From: Ottelia alismoides
Lineage: Eukaryota > Streptophyta > Magnoliopsida > Alismatales > Hydrocharitaceae
DNA: 64,000 nt
Assembly: GCA_037367405.1 (NCBI GenBank)
Contig: JAZKJV010005543.1
Span: 124,001-188,000 of the forward strand
Reading direction: 5' to 3'
Positions 25,930-49,115 of this stretch are shown piece by piece (the stretch's first letter is position 1; each line of letters opens with the position of its first letter). The notes beneath the pieces were generated by a model, which did not search any database, was not told where the DNA came from, and was given only the letters and a program-made list of their open reading frames with translations. The translations under genes and the position numbers were made by a program.

Positions 25930-27226
25930 GAGTTGACTTGTCTTGTTTGACTCACTTCCATGCTATGCCAACATGGTGAACTACCTTGTCTCCAAGCAAG
26001 TTTCCCATGGTTGGACTAGGAGCAGTATAGACTGACTCAAGTTAGATTCGAGGAAATATCATTAGGAGGATCTATTCCTTTTCTTTGAAGGGTCGGATTG
26101 TGTCCGGAGAAGGTGTATTCCTCAAGAGGAATACCAGAGTGTCCTCATGTATTGTCATTCGCTTCAGGCTAGAGGACACCATCCAAGAAAAAGAGCCGCA
26201 CACAAGGTGTTACAATGTGGTTTGTTTTGGCCGACCTTATTTAGAGATGCCACTGATTTTGTACGGTCGTGTCCTATTTGCCGGAGGATGGTAGGGACTG
26301 TTGGTTCTAGAATGAGATGCCCATGCAGCCTGTGATTTTTTTGATGTCTTTGACGCTTGGGACATAGATTTCATGGGTCCTTTCCCTAATAGCCAATGTT
26401 TCGAGTACACCTTGTCAGCGATGGATTATTTGTCTAGAAGGGTGGAGGCTATTCTAATCCGAGCTGCAGATAGTAAGATTGTCTGCAAGTTCATAAAGGA
26501 TCATACCATTTCACGGTTTGGGGTACCTAAAGTTTTAGTTTCTGATGGGGGTAGCCATTTTGTGAATAGATAGATGAAGTCTTTAGCAAAGGACTATGGT
26601 TTTGAACATAGAGTAATTAATCCTTACCATCAGGTGAAGAACATTCATCAAAATCTAGTCCATCTTGATAGGAAAAACTGGACTCAATTGTTAGATCAAG
26701 TTCTGTGTTATAGGACGACCTAAAGACTTCTTGGCACTTCACCTTTTAGAATGATTTATGACAATCCATGTCGTTTGCTCGCTGAATTGGTTCATAAGTC
26801 TGAGTGAGCAATCGAGAAGATCAACTGAAGATGTCACATAGGGAAATTATGTAGAGACCTTGACCTAAATAAGTTGGTGGAAATCCACAACCGAGCATAT
26901 GACAATAGCTTGATATATAAGGACAAAGTTAAGAAGTGGCATGATGTGCATATTAGATGCAAGAACTTTGACCCGGACAAAAAGTATGGTTGTTTAATGT
27001 AAAATTAAAGATTTTCCATAGGAAACTTAAATCAAAGTGGATGGGTCCTTTTATAGTAAAGTAAATGCACATAAATGACAATGTCGAGATTTCAGAGCTT
27101 TCAGCGAATGTGCCTACCTTTGTGGTTAACGAGCAGTTAGTTAAGAATTTTGTGGAATCAAAGGAAAGATTAACTCTCGTCGAAGTGATTGACTCAATGC
27201 CTAGTGATTCAATTTCAGAATTCTAA
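25930..27226 (+). pseudogene. integrase of element 2, decayed
   Basis: The zinc-binding region is visible at 26147-26335: paired His residues in CHSLQARGHH and a CPIC pair 28 or so residues later, with the typical GLFWPTLFRDA between. The catalytic core at 26373-26573 has [10 protein letters not shown] and [15 protein letters not shown], giving two of the acidic residues. A C-terminal segment at about 26990-27226 reads KLKSKWMGPFIV and ISELSANVPTFVVNEQ, as in Athila integrase tails. Stops and shifts interrupt it. Confidence 0.8.
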
Positions 27227-27953
27227 AAAGGCATGATTCATCAGCATAGATTCAACATTAGCAAATTCTTGTTCTTTTTGACTTCATTCTTCTAGATTTA
27301 GTTTGACTTCTAGTCTTTTTCTTTCCTACACTTAGGTTGTTTTCAGCCTAAGTATGGAGGGAACACATCCTTACATTCTTCGTTTATTCTCTAGAGTTTA
27401 TTCTCCGGTCTCTTATATGTGTTAATCTATTTTTCTTTACTTAGGTTTTTCAAAACCTAAGTATGGGGGGTACCATCCCTGATTATTCATTCTGACTTAT
27501 TCTTTCTTACTCCCACACTTGTATTACTTTTAGTTACCCGTTCTCACATTCTTTTATACTTAGTCGAGCTATGGATTCATTTCACTTTGTGCTATGAGGA
27601 CATAACAAAAGCTAAGTATAGGGGAGTACATAGTATATATTGCATATATATTTTATCCATAGCTCGTTTTTCAAAAAAAAATCACACTGGGGATAAGGGT
27701 ATCATATTATATTTTTGAACTGATGTTTGTAAAAAGAATTTGAAAAATGATTTTTGATAACTATATACATATTTTTACATGGTTTCAAAAATGAGGTTCT
27801 ACTTCTTTTTTTGTAAAATATTGAAAAACCTAAACTTACGAGAATATGCTTGTATAAAGTTTGCAAAATTATTTTCAAAAGCTAAGGGTGTGTGGAGATT
27901 AACCTAACTATTGTAAATAATTTCTCACTTAAATTTTTTTAATATGTCTCTTC
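27227..27953 (+). other. post-pol region of element 2 with polypurine hairpins
   Basis: Non-coding. Near 27326-27360 and 27437-27472, CTTAGGTT and its complement AACCTAAGTATGGGGGG (or a close variant) are separated by a short loop, and GCTAAGTATAGGGG occurs at 27610-27625. The layout matches the array at 48610-49115. The segment stops at the inversion breakpoint, 27953. Confidence 0.6.
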
Positions 27954-29162
27954 AATTTCCTTTAGTGCTTCAGTGAACAAGAAAGCTGAACATGTGATGA
28001 ATCTTAGCATGTGTGAAGCTAAAGATGCTTCATAGATCTTCGCTCGAAGTCCTGGGCTGCAGAACTGAGCTCAAGCAGCAAAACAAGGTGCTGCAGCACA
28101 CCTGAGAAGATGCGGATCTCACCGGCACTAACCTCCGTCTTCGCACTCAAAGAGCACTCTCTAACTGTCACTTGGAGAAGCTTGATGCTGGGAGGTGATG
28201 CTCAAATTTACGGATAACGATTGCTAGTCGAGGAAATGGGGTTTATCAAGGTGGAGTGAGTTGGTTTTCAAGGAGATTTGTGGTGGTTTTCAATCGCTAG
28301 GAACTGCTGAGGAAGTTAGAATTAGGGATGGTTCGAAGGTCAACGTGGGAAATAATTGATTGGAGAAGAAGATGACGATGGGAGTTGGTCGGAATGGCGG
28401 TCGAGGTGGTTGGCAAAATGAATTGAAGATGAGGTGGTTGTGATGAGAAAGATGCTCCTGTGGAGCGGTTGGAGGAGGATGATGGACTGCTACCGTTGGA
28501 TCATGCGATCCAACAGTCACGGATGGGGCGCTGTTAGAGCACTAGGATGAATCCAAGAAGCACAATCGTCTAGTCTAGCTAAGGGTGTATATGGACGGCA
28601 TAGATGGGGACGATCAAGACATATGACGACTAGGAGACAGAGCGGTTGGTGGAATACGAACGAGCCACATGGAGTGCTATGGAAACGTTACGTGGCCCTC
28701 TCACAATTAAGATAAGAGATAAAACAAAGAAAATTACGAAATTATTAGATATAATAAGAATCAGGAAAAGTTGTAAACATGAAAGTTGTATATCTCAATG
28801 AGAAATACAACTTTCATGAGAAGTCAATGAGAGAAGAGGTCATCAATGCATAGATAAAAATTAAATACATAAAAATAATTTAAAATAATTTTCTTTTTAA
28901 TTTTTTGTTACCTTTTACTTTTATTTTTATTTTATGTATAATTAATTATATAAAATTTTATTCTAATTTTATTTGATTTTTACTGATAAATAAATACATA
29001 AAATAATACACAATAATAGGGTTATAAAGTAAATATTAATTAAGGTCAATTCTTCATAGCACAAAAAACACAATTAATGTTAATTATCATTGAACCTCGG
29101 TGAATAGCTTAAGTTAAAGAGATAAAAATATTATTTAATGCTGATAAATATTGAATTTACCA
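27954..29162 (-). repeat. first part of the 5' LTR of element 2, not inverted
   Basis: On the minus strand it starts at 29162 with TGGTAAATTCAATATTTATC and aligns with 15457-14230 (minus). TATAT follows at 29163-29167. It breaks off at 27954 in GGAAATT, the exact point where the other part (17719 onward) begins. Confidence 0.85.
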
Positions 29163-29167
29163 TATAT
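29163..29167. other. target site duplication, right copy (TATAT)
   Basis: Partner of 12594-12598; together they bound element 2. Confidence 0.8.
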
Positions 29168-30429
29168 ATAGTATTAAATCAATTTTGGAAAAATAAAAAT
29201 AATTTATATTTTAAATAATTCAAAAACTAAATATAAAAATACAATAGATATTAAAAATACATAGAAAAAAGTAAAAATACCTAACAAATCCTATAAAAAT
29301 TAGATACAATATATTTTACTATATTCTAAACATTAAACTAAAAATTATATTAAAATCCTTGAAATTTCAAAAATGCATAAAAACTTTAAAAATTCATAAC
29401 TAATTCCACAAAAATAAAAAAAAGTATGTATAATACCTTGTTGGAAAGGTATTTTCATCTACTTTCTGGTAAAAAGAAAATAAAATTATTTTCTCCATGT
29501 TTACTATTTAAAAATAAAAAATATTTCCCTTTTTTCAATAAAAATAGTTTTCAACTTTAAAAATAATTCAAAACCCATAAAATCTTAAAAACCACATAAA
29601 AGTACACAAAAATTAGAAATAAAATTCAAAATATAAAAATCACAAAATTAAATATCAAATATAAAATATAAAAAAACAATACATATATTTACTTATAGGT
29701 ATATAAAACCATAAAATAAGATAAAATTCATAAAATCAAATAAAAATTCATCAAAATTCCTTTAAAATAAATAAAAATCAAGAAACTCCTTTACTTTAGC
29801 TACTATATGATTATCCTAGTTCACACAGTTTGCCTCCCTAAGTTCGACACTCCCTACTTATTATTATACACATTTATTTAGGAGTATGAACAAAAAATAA
29901 ATTTTGCTGGTAATTTCAACATCATATTTGTGTATTATTTAAAATCCATGAAAAATCAATGGTTACAATAAACTATCGAGATTAAGAACATCCAAAGTCC
30001 ATAAATGAGGAGGTCATGTTCAAACAAGAATTTCTTTTTTACACTTGAAATGAGTTGGAAGATTGATCAAGAGGATTTTGCTATTCAGATTTCAAGCTTT
30101 TTTAAGACGATCAGTGGACACCATGTCAAATCTACAAGTGTTAAGTGATTCATAATAAAGGAGACTATATTTATTACTTAGGTTACGCTCATTTGGCTAT
30201 TCAGAATTCACCCTTTTTTGCTATTCAAAATTTTCTTGACCTAGATTACACTCATTATTAGATATTATTATCTAGGTTAAATTGATTAATTGCTTGTATC
30301 CTTGTTTTCGAACCTGGACTTATCCAGGATAATTTAGCCACATTCTCTTCATCGAAATATATTTAATGTGGTTATGATAAGTTTTTAGTTGACTGTAATA
30401 TATTGTCATAGCCAATTAGCGGATAATCA
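29168..30429 (+). repeat. 3' part of an older Athila-like LTR
   Basis: The A-rich stretch 29168-29820 followed by CACAGTTTGCCTCCCTAAGT mirrors the 3' end of the element 1 LTR read on its own strand. Then 30300-30429 (TTCGAACCTGGACTTATCC, CATTCTCTTCATCGAAATAT, ending TTAGCGGATAATCA) mirrors the final 150 bases of the element 2 LTR. No primer site follows 30429, so this is probably a solo or truncated LTR. It was split by insertion of element 2. Confidence 0.55.
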
Positions 30430-31082
30430 CCCCACATGCGAAGAAGCACAAGGCGGAATCTTGAAATCCTCAAGCGGAGCCCCAACTCCCTGAAAAGAAC
30501 CCACCATGGTCCGACAAAGAGCCCCACATCCCCTCATCTTCTCTAGGCAGAGTTCTAGCAACCCACAGTGGAATCATAGATGGCCACTATGGAAGAACAA
30601 CATCTCGCAAGCGCCCTCCCCCCCCCCCCTCCCCGAGAAGCGCTAACACGACGACTTTCTTTCGCATGAGAGGTGGCCCTTGTCTCCTCGCTGAAAATGC
30701 TTATGGAGTTATGGGTTCATCGGCTGAGCCTAGACTTTTGTCATAACTCGATTATAATACACAATCAATCTTGACTCAGGATAAGAGGAAACAATTAGCT
30801 TAACACAACCAAGGTAAGGGGATAATATACATTATTGCTCAATAAACCTTTGAAGCTTCAACCGTAAGAAGTATACAAGTCACTATGAGGATTATTTTGA
30901 AGTTCTTTATCTCAGAAACTATACCATATAACTTCGATTCCAAAAAAGCGCGACAAGCACTTAACCACTCAACGGTAAAGGTCAAAAGTTAATATGAAAA
31001 GATCCTCTCCACTACACTCGGGCTAATCCGTCTTCATGGTACTACTTACCATTGGGGTCGCACGTAAAAGAGAGGCTCCACC
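30430..31082. other. upstream region of RPL34
   Basis: No coding frame. A run of C residues lies at 30617-30632. The final 200 bases probably contain the RPL34 promoter. Apart from the TATA-like site listed separately I can point to no specific element. Confidence 0.5.
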
Positions 31083-31090
31083 TTTATATA
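31083..31090 (+). promoter_or_regulatory. candidate TATA box of RPL34
   Basis: TTTATATA lies 165 bases before the RPL34 start codon and would place transcription start at about 31115-31125, giving a 5' leader of roughly 130-140 bases. This is a motif call only. Confidence 0.5.
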
Positions 31091-31255
31091 TCACCACCAA
31101 AGGGAACGAGATGATGCTTTAATCATCCACAGCCGTCCGATCTAGGTTACCGAAGGGCAACCACCCCCAACCCTTTTAGCGGGAGGAAGCCCCCGCGTTT
31201 TCATCTCCCGACGCCGAGAAAGCCACACACAGAAGCTGCGGCAACGCAAACGAGG

Positions 31256-44135
<12,880 letters not shown>

Positions 44136-44457
44136 GCAAGGAACTGAAACGATGAAAGTTTTTTTTTGCTAATCTATCCCTTTTGAAAAATCTTGTGAAT
44201 TTTCCATGTTATGATATGCTGAGTCTTTTCGTCAAATCTTTTTGGGGTGGAGTTTAGTATGTAGTTTAATCGTGACCATGTTGTTGTGATCGATGTCTTT
44301 CGAAATTTATCGCACTGTCCTTTCTCAATGGGCAGATATTTTAGATGTTTGGAATGATGTTATAAATGTTTGACCTATGCGTCGTCGTTTCATGATTCGA
44401 ATGTTTTCTTGGCATTTACTTTCTGGATTCAGTTTCATGATTCGAATGTTTTCTACA
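44136..44457 (+). other. RPL34 3' untranslated region and downstream
   Basis: T-rich sequence after the stop codon, as expected for a plant 3' UTR. No canonical AATAAA was seen; TATAAATG at 44360 is a weak candidate. A direct repeat of TTTCATGATTCGAATGTTTT lies at 44389 and 44433, about 44 bases apart. The RTE copy D begins directly after. Confidence 0.5.
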
Positions 44458-44843
44458 ACAAAGCATTTTCCCACAATTAAGTAGGATCGGTTACATGGAT
44501 TCTTCGCCTCCATTCAGATCTATCTTGGTCAATCCCATGCTTATATTCAAAAAATTAAGATCCCTTTGTATAGTCTCTTTCCAACACTTCTTGGGCTGTT
44601 TTTGTCCTCTCTTAGCCGGTTCAACATCCAACACTCGCATCTCCTAACTAGTGCATCCGTTCATCTTTCCAAACGACTAAACCATCTTAAGCGATTTTCT
44701 CGCATCTTATCCTCGATCAAAGCTACATCAACTTTTTTTATTGCATCATTCCGAATCCGATCCTTACGTGTGTGTCCACACATCCACCTTAGCATTTTCA
44801 TTTCTGCTACATCCATTCTTTGTACATGTCTATGGTTCAGAAG

Positions 44844-45559
44844 TAGGGATGAAAACGGTCGGATACGGATACGAATATAGGTGTTATCATATCCTCATCC
44901 TTTTTTAAATACGGATATGAATACGAATATCACACAAATGTTTAAAATGTAAAATTATATCCTCAAAATACGAATACGAATGTAAAACGAATATTGGTAG
45001 TTCGGATACGAATATTGGTAGTTCGGATACGAATATTTGATAAACGAATAATATGAATGTTATACATGTCCAAATTTACTTAAAAGCTACAACACTTTAG
45101 GTTCATAACAATTTCTAATGTATAAAAAGTATAATGAATAATTTAATAATAAATATGTACATAAAAAATAACTAAATAATAAAAGAAAACGTAAAGATAA
45201 AACTAAATAGTAAATAAAGCTTACCAAGCTTACTACTTTATATACCATGTAAGTATTGGTATCATCCAGAATTTGAACATTTGTATTCATATTCGTATTC
45301 ATATCCATATTAGTATCCTTCAAAAAACGAATATTCGTATTCGTATCCTCAAAATTTTGAACATTCGTATTCATATTCGTATTCGGCAAAGTTGAGGATA
45401 TTATATCCGTATTCGTATTCGTATTCGATGAATGTTGAACATTTACATTCGTATTCGCATTCGTATTCGCCAGATACAAGAAAATGGCATCCACATCCTC
45501 TATTTGACGAATGCGGATACGAATGAATACGAATATATTTGTATTCGTTTTCATCCCTA
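44844..45559. mobile_element. hAT-like MITE with GGATACGAATA repeats
   Basis: Ends are TAGGGATGAAAACG at the left and CGTTTTCATCCCTA at the right, a perfect 14-bp inverted repeat, followed inward by GGATACGGATACGAATA and its complement. Length is 716 bp. The flanks, TGGTTCAGA and TGAATCACA, resemble a degraded 8-9 bp duplication of the RTE sequence TGGTTCACA. The 155-codon minus-strand frame inside (Asn-Thr repeats) is a reading of the ATTCGTATTCGT repeats and not a gene. An internal 20-base unit GGTAGTTCGGATACGAATAT occurs twice near 44996-45035. Confidence 0.8.
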
Positions 45560-45880
45560 TGAATCACAGACCAACATTCAGATCCATGGAGCATAACATG
45601 TCTCACGGCTGCTTTGTAAACTTTTCTTTAATTTTTAAAGGAATTTTCTTATCACAGAGAACAACAGATGCTCCTCTCCACTTTAGGCAATCTGCATTTA
45701 TTCTATTACTAACATCTCCATCAATTTCTCCATCCTGTTGCAAAATAGATCACAGATATTTAAAAGAATCTCTTCTGAATGCTATTATCACCCATCTTCA
45801 CCTCAATTCCTTCACCATTGCTTCCATCAAAGGTGTACTCCATATATTCCATCTTAGCCCTACTTATACGAGATCCTTTA

Positions 45881-46241
45881 GACCCCGTTCGGTTGGAGAG
45901 TTACCCTCACTTTGGGTGGGTAACCAAAACCCTCACTTTTAACGCACTAGTGGGGTCCACTCCCTTCCCATCAAAAAAATTATATATTATACCATTATAT
46001 CATATAAAAATCATAAAATACTCAACTTCTACTCACTATTCCAAACTTAAATACAATCACATCACAACAACCACCCACTTTTTCAAATTTCAATACAATC
46101 ATATCATAATAACTACCAACTTTTTCAAATTCCAATACAATCACATCACACAAACCCTCTCAACCCTTAACTCACCAACCAAACACACAAACACAAAATC
46201 GGGTTATCCACCCCTGGATAACCCACGAACCAAACGCACCC
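45881..46241. mobile_element. Tourist-like MITE (PIF/Harbinger type), copy 2
   Basis: 361 bp flanked by TTA (45878-45880 and 46242-46244). Ends: GACCCCGTTCGGTTGGAGAG and AACCCACGAACCAAACGCAC plus CC. It interrupts RTE copy D; the equivalent unbroken site in copy A reads CTTAGTCTCTCATGCATG near 33405, which shows a single TTA at the site before insertion. The body matches copy 1. Confidence 0.9.
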
Positions 46242-47660
46242 TTAGTCTCCGATGCATGTCTCTAGACCTCAAGCTTCTCATTTACTCCATCTCTAGTCTC
46301 GTCAATCAACACAATATCATCAGCAAGTAACATACACCAAGGTAACTCATCCTGAATGTGGCTTGTCAACTCGTCTATAATCAAAGTAAAAAGAAATGGA
46401 CTCAAAGCTGAACCTTGATGTAAACCAATGTTGATGTCAAAATAGTCGGTCTTCCCAGACGGGGTCCTTATACAAGATAAAGCCCTATCATACATGTCCT
46501 TTACGAGGTTAATGTATAGGACCTGTATTTGTCTCTTCTCAAAAACTCTCCACAATATCTCTCGTGGGACAGAATCATAAGCATTCTCCAAATCGGTAAA
46601 GATCATATGGAGGTTCTTCCTTTTAGTTCTATAAATCTCCATTGTTCTCCTCAACAAATGGATGGCTTCAATAGTTGAGCGACCTAGCATAAATCCGAAT
46701 TGATTTTCTTTTACGTTGGAAACTTTCCTCAGCCTTCTTTCGATCACACGTTCTCAAATTTTTATAGTGTGACTCATCAGCTTGATACCACTGTAATTTG
46801 AACAATTTGAATATCTCCTTTATTCTTATAAAGAGGCACCACGATACTCCTCCTTCAATTTTCACGCATTTTCTTACTTCGCCATATAACATTGAATAGA
46901 TTCGTAAGCCAAGTCAAACCGCGCTCACCTAAAACTCTCCATACTTCTACGTGGATGTCATCCGGTCCTACACCTTTCCTAGGTCTCATAACCTTCAAAG
47001 CCTCCTTTGCTTCCTTTCTTTGTATTCGTTAATAGCTTGCACAATTCAAATAACTTTCACTACTAGCTAGATCACCCAAAGTGATCTCTCTATTTCCATC
47101 CCTGATGAAAAGTTTATGGAAGTAGTGCTCCCATCTATTCTCGATGTCCTTCTGAGTAATAAGCATGTGACCCTCCTCATCCTTAATGCATCTCACTTGA
47201 GAAAGGTCTTTGGTCTTTCTTTCTCTTGCTTTGGCCAAACTGAATATATCCTTCTGGCCCTCCTTAGAGTATAAAAAAACTTCATAAGCTTTTGACTTAG
47301 CTTCGCTTACAGCCTTCTTTGCTTCCTTCTTCGCTTTTTTGTATTTGTGACAGTTTCCATTGTTTTATCCTCAGACATAGCTTTGAAGCATGTTCTTTTA
47401 ATTTTTAGTTTCTCTTACGCCCCTTCACTCCACCACCAAGCCTCCTTTTGAGCTGGAGCTCCTCCCTTCGACTCGCTTAGTATCTCTTTGGCTACCTTTC
47501 GGATACAAGATGCTACTGCCTCCCACATCTCGTTTGCACTTCCGCTACAATTCCAAGATAAGTCTTCTAAAACCTGCTCCTTGAAGCCCGATTGCTTCAG
47601 TGGAAGATTCCACTATCTAGTTCCAGTGACCTTAAGAACCCTCCTTTTCCTTACGAGAGA

Positions 47661-48109
47661 TATTTTCTGATGTATGAATAAATATTTCAATGATTACTGA
47701 TGTATGAATAAATATTTTAATGATTTGTTAATATAATTCCTTACGAGGGATATTTCCTTGAACATAAACTATGCTTGCATGTTAAAATACTCGAGATGGC
47801 ATCATACAATCCGGGGCGATAGTTTTTTGGAAAATAAAAATGTAATTATGTGCTGAAATGAATTAAATTAGTCTTGGCTGAGTGGATTGGCTACTTGAAT
47901 ATATTCAATAGTAAGAATTTAAACCTGCAAATGGGTGCTATACGAAAAGATGTCTGGCATAGTTTTGCTACTTCTGGCCATCACATTGATATGCTTCAGT
48001 TGAAAAAGAACAGCCAAATATTCACTTGTGTTTATGTATATCTATGTGGTTGTGCATATAAATGTATCTGCTCACAGCATATGCATATATAAATGATTAT
48101 TGGATCCCG
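47661..48109. other. no recognised gene; small duplication
   Basis: A 30-base unit containing CTGATGTATGAATAAATATT occurs twice at 47668-47725. TCCTTACGAGAGATATTTTC at 47650 recurs as TCCTTACGAGGGATATTTCC at 47739, bracketing it. The remainder has short frames (47874-48092) with no known match. Confidence 0.45.
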
Positions 48110-48114
48110 AGAGT

Positions 48115-48474
48115 ATAGGAGATCAGAGGAAAGCAGAGTTGGCAGCCCTGGAGGAAATGAGAGATACAACCTTTTCTAGCAGCCTATGGTATAAGGAAAA
48201 AGTGAAGATATGGCATAATTCTCATATCAGCCATAAATAGTTTGAGCCAGATCAGCGTGTATGGTTGTTTGATTCTAGGCTGAAATTATTTCCAGGAAAA
48301 TTACAGAGTAAATGGAAAGGTCCATATGTGGTCAGGAAGGTACATGACAATGGTAGTATTGATATATCCGAGTTGTCATCTTCCTATACCTTTCGAGTTA
48401 ACGGTCAGCGCCTGAAGCTAAATCTAGATCATGATCCGCCGACCGTTGACGTTGCCCCCATTCATCTGGTATGA
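48115..48474 (+). pseudogene. integrase C-terminal end of element 3
   Basis: A 69-codon open frame at 48265-48474, preceded by a related piece ending in a TAG at about 48240 (FEPDQRVWLFDSRL spans the stop-adjacent region). It reads FDSRLKLFPGKLQSKWKGPY then DNGSIDISELSSSYTFRVNG, the usual end of Athila-type integrase. The same region in element 2 is at 26990-27226. Confidence 0.75.
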
Positions 48475-48609
48475 GGTGTGCCCTTTGACTCATATCACTT
48501 GCACCTCATACATGATTATCACTTCCATCTTTAATTGTATAGATCCATATGTGCATATCATTCATTCTCCCGTATGTATGCCACCCTATCTTCATCTTAT
48601 GATTTTGCT

Positions 48610-49115
48610 ATACTTAGGACGTACTTTGTCCTAAGTATGGGGGGTGCATACACTGAGTTGTAATCTGTTTATTCTCTTTTCTTCTTTTCTTCTTTTCCGT
48701 TTCTATAATCTTTATCTATCAGAAAGGTGTCGCCCCTTGCTGACAGTCTTCTATACTTAGGACGTACTTTGTCCTAAGTACAGGGGGTGTGCACCCCGAG
48801 TTTCTCTATTTTTTGATCCTCTCCATTGTCTCCTCTTATTGTCTACACTTAGGGATACCTTACCCTAAGTATAGGGGGAGACAATCTGAGTACGATCTGT
48901 TCATTCCCACCCTTGACCCTCCCTGCTATGTGTACAGTCTGCTATACTTAGGATTATTTGATCCTACGTATAGGGGGCGATCAACTTCTCATTCATTTGT
49001 TCATTCATCGCTTATTCGTTTATTTATTAGACTTGTCTATACTCAGTACGAGTTATGTCTTCTCTTTTCTCTCAGATCTATGAGGACATAGCTCAAGCTA
49101 AGTATAGGGGGTCGT
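48610..49115 (+). repeat. array of polypurine-tailed hairpins after pol
   Basis: Four copies of a unit with TACTTAGGA, a short spacer, its complement TCCTAAGTA and then a run of G: at about 48610-48650, 48751-48788, 48844-48878 and 48947-48978; a fifth copy at 49091-49112 keeps only GCTAAGTATAGGGGG. The real polypurine tract at 51083-51095 has the same AAGTATAGGGG core. Spacing between units is about 100-140 bases. Element 2 has a shorter version at 27326-27625. Confidence 0.7.

Larger units (their letters stand above)
12599..29162 (-). mobile_element. Athila-like LTR retrotransposon with an internal inversion (element 2)
   Basis: Outer ends, target duplications, 3' LTR and polypurine tract all show an element originally on the minus strand (5' LTR at 29162, 3' LTR ending at 12599). 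The segment 17719-27953, with the rest of the 5' LTR, primer site, gag and pol, reads on the plus strand. The first part of the 5' LTR (27954-29162, minus) and the second part (17719-19452, plus) match consecutive parts of the intact 3' LTR (12599-15457) and meet at the same point, so one inversion breakpoint cut the 5' LTR and the other cut the region after pol. Total length is about 16.6 kb. Coding frames contain many stops. Confidence 0.85.
44458..47660 (-). mobile_element. RTE-type LINE, copy D, antisense to RPL34
   Basis: On the minus strand: 47029-47238 (SQVRCIKDEEGHMLITQKDI), 46262-46747 (reverse transcriptase, 161 codons, with FTDLENAYDSVPREILWRVF, GLHQGSALSPFLFTLIIDEL and the L-L-A-D-D box then IVLIDETRDG), C-terminal pieces at 45550-45850, and the tail at 44460-44515 ending in ACAACAAAG (complement of TTG units). 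Two DNA elements are inserted (44844-45559 and 45881-46241). Removing them leaves about 2.1 kb. This is the best preserved RTE reverse transcriptase in the window. The endonuclease end is missing. Confidence 0.88.

Noticed and set aside
30617..30632. Long C run as a functional element before RPL34
   Set aside because: A homopolymer alone carries no evidence of function and may be a sequencing-length artefact.
45087..45554. 155-codon minus-strand frame with Asn-Thr repeats
   Set aside because: It is a reading of the ATTCGTATTCGT repeats of the hAT-like element at 44844-45559, not a protein gene.
45779..46330. 183-codon plus-strand frame
   Set aside because: It runs across the antisense of RTE copy D and the Tourist-like MITE; the true coding strand is minus for the LINE part.
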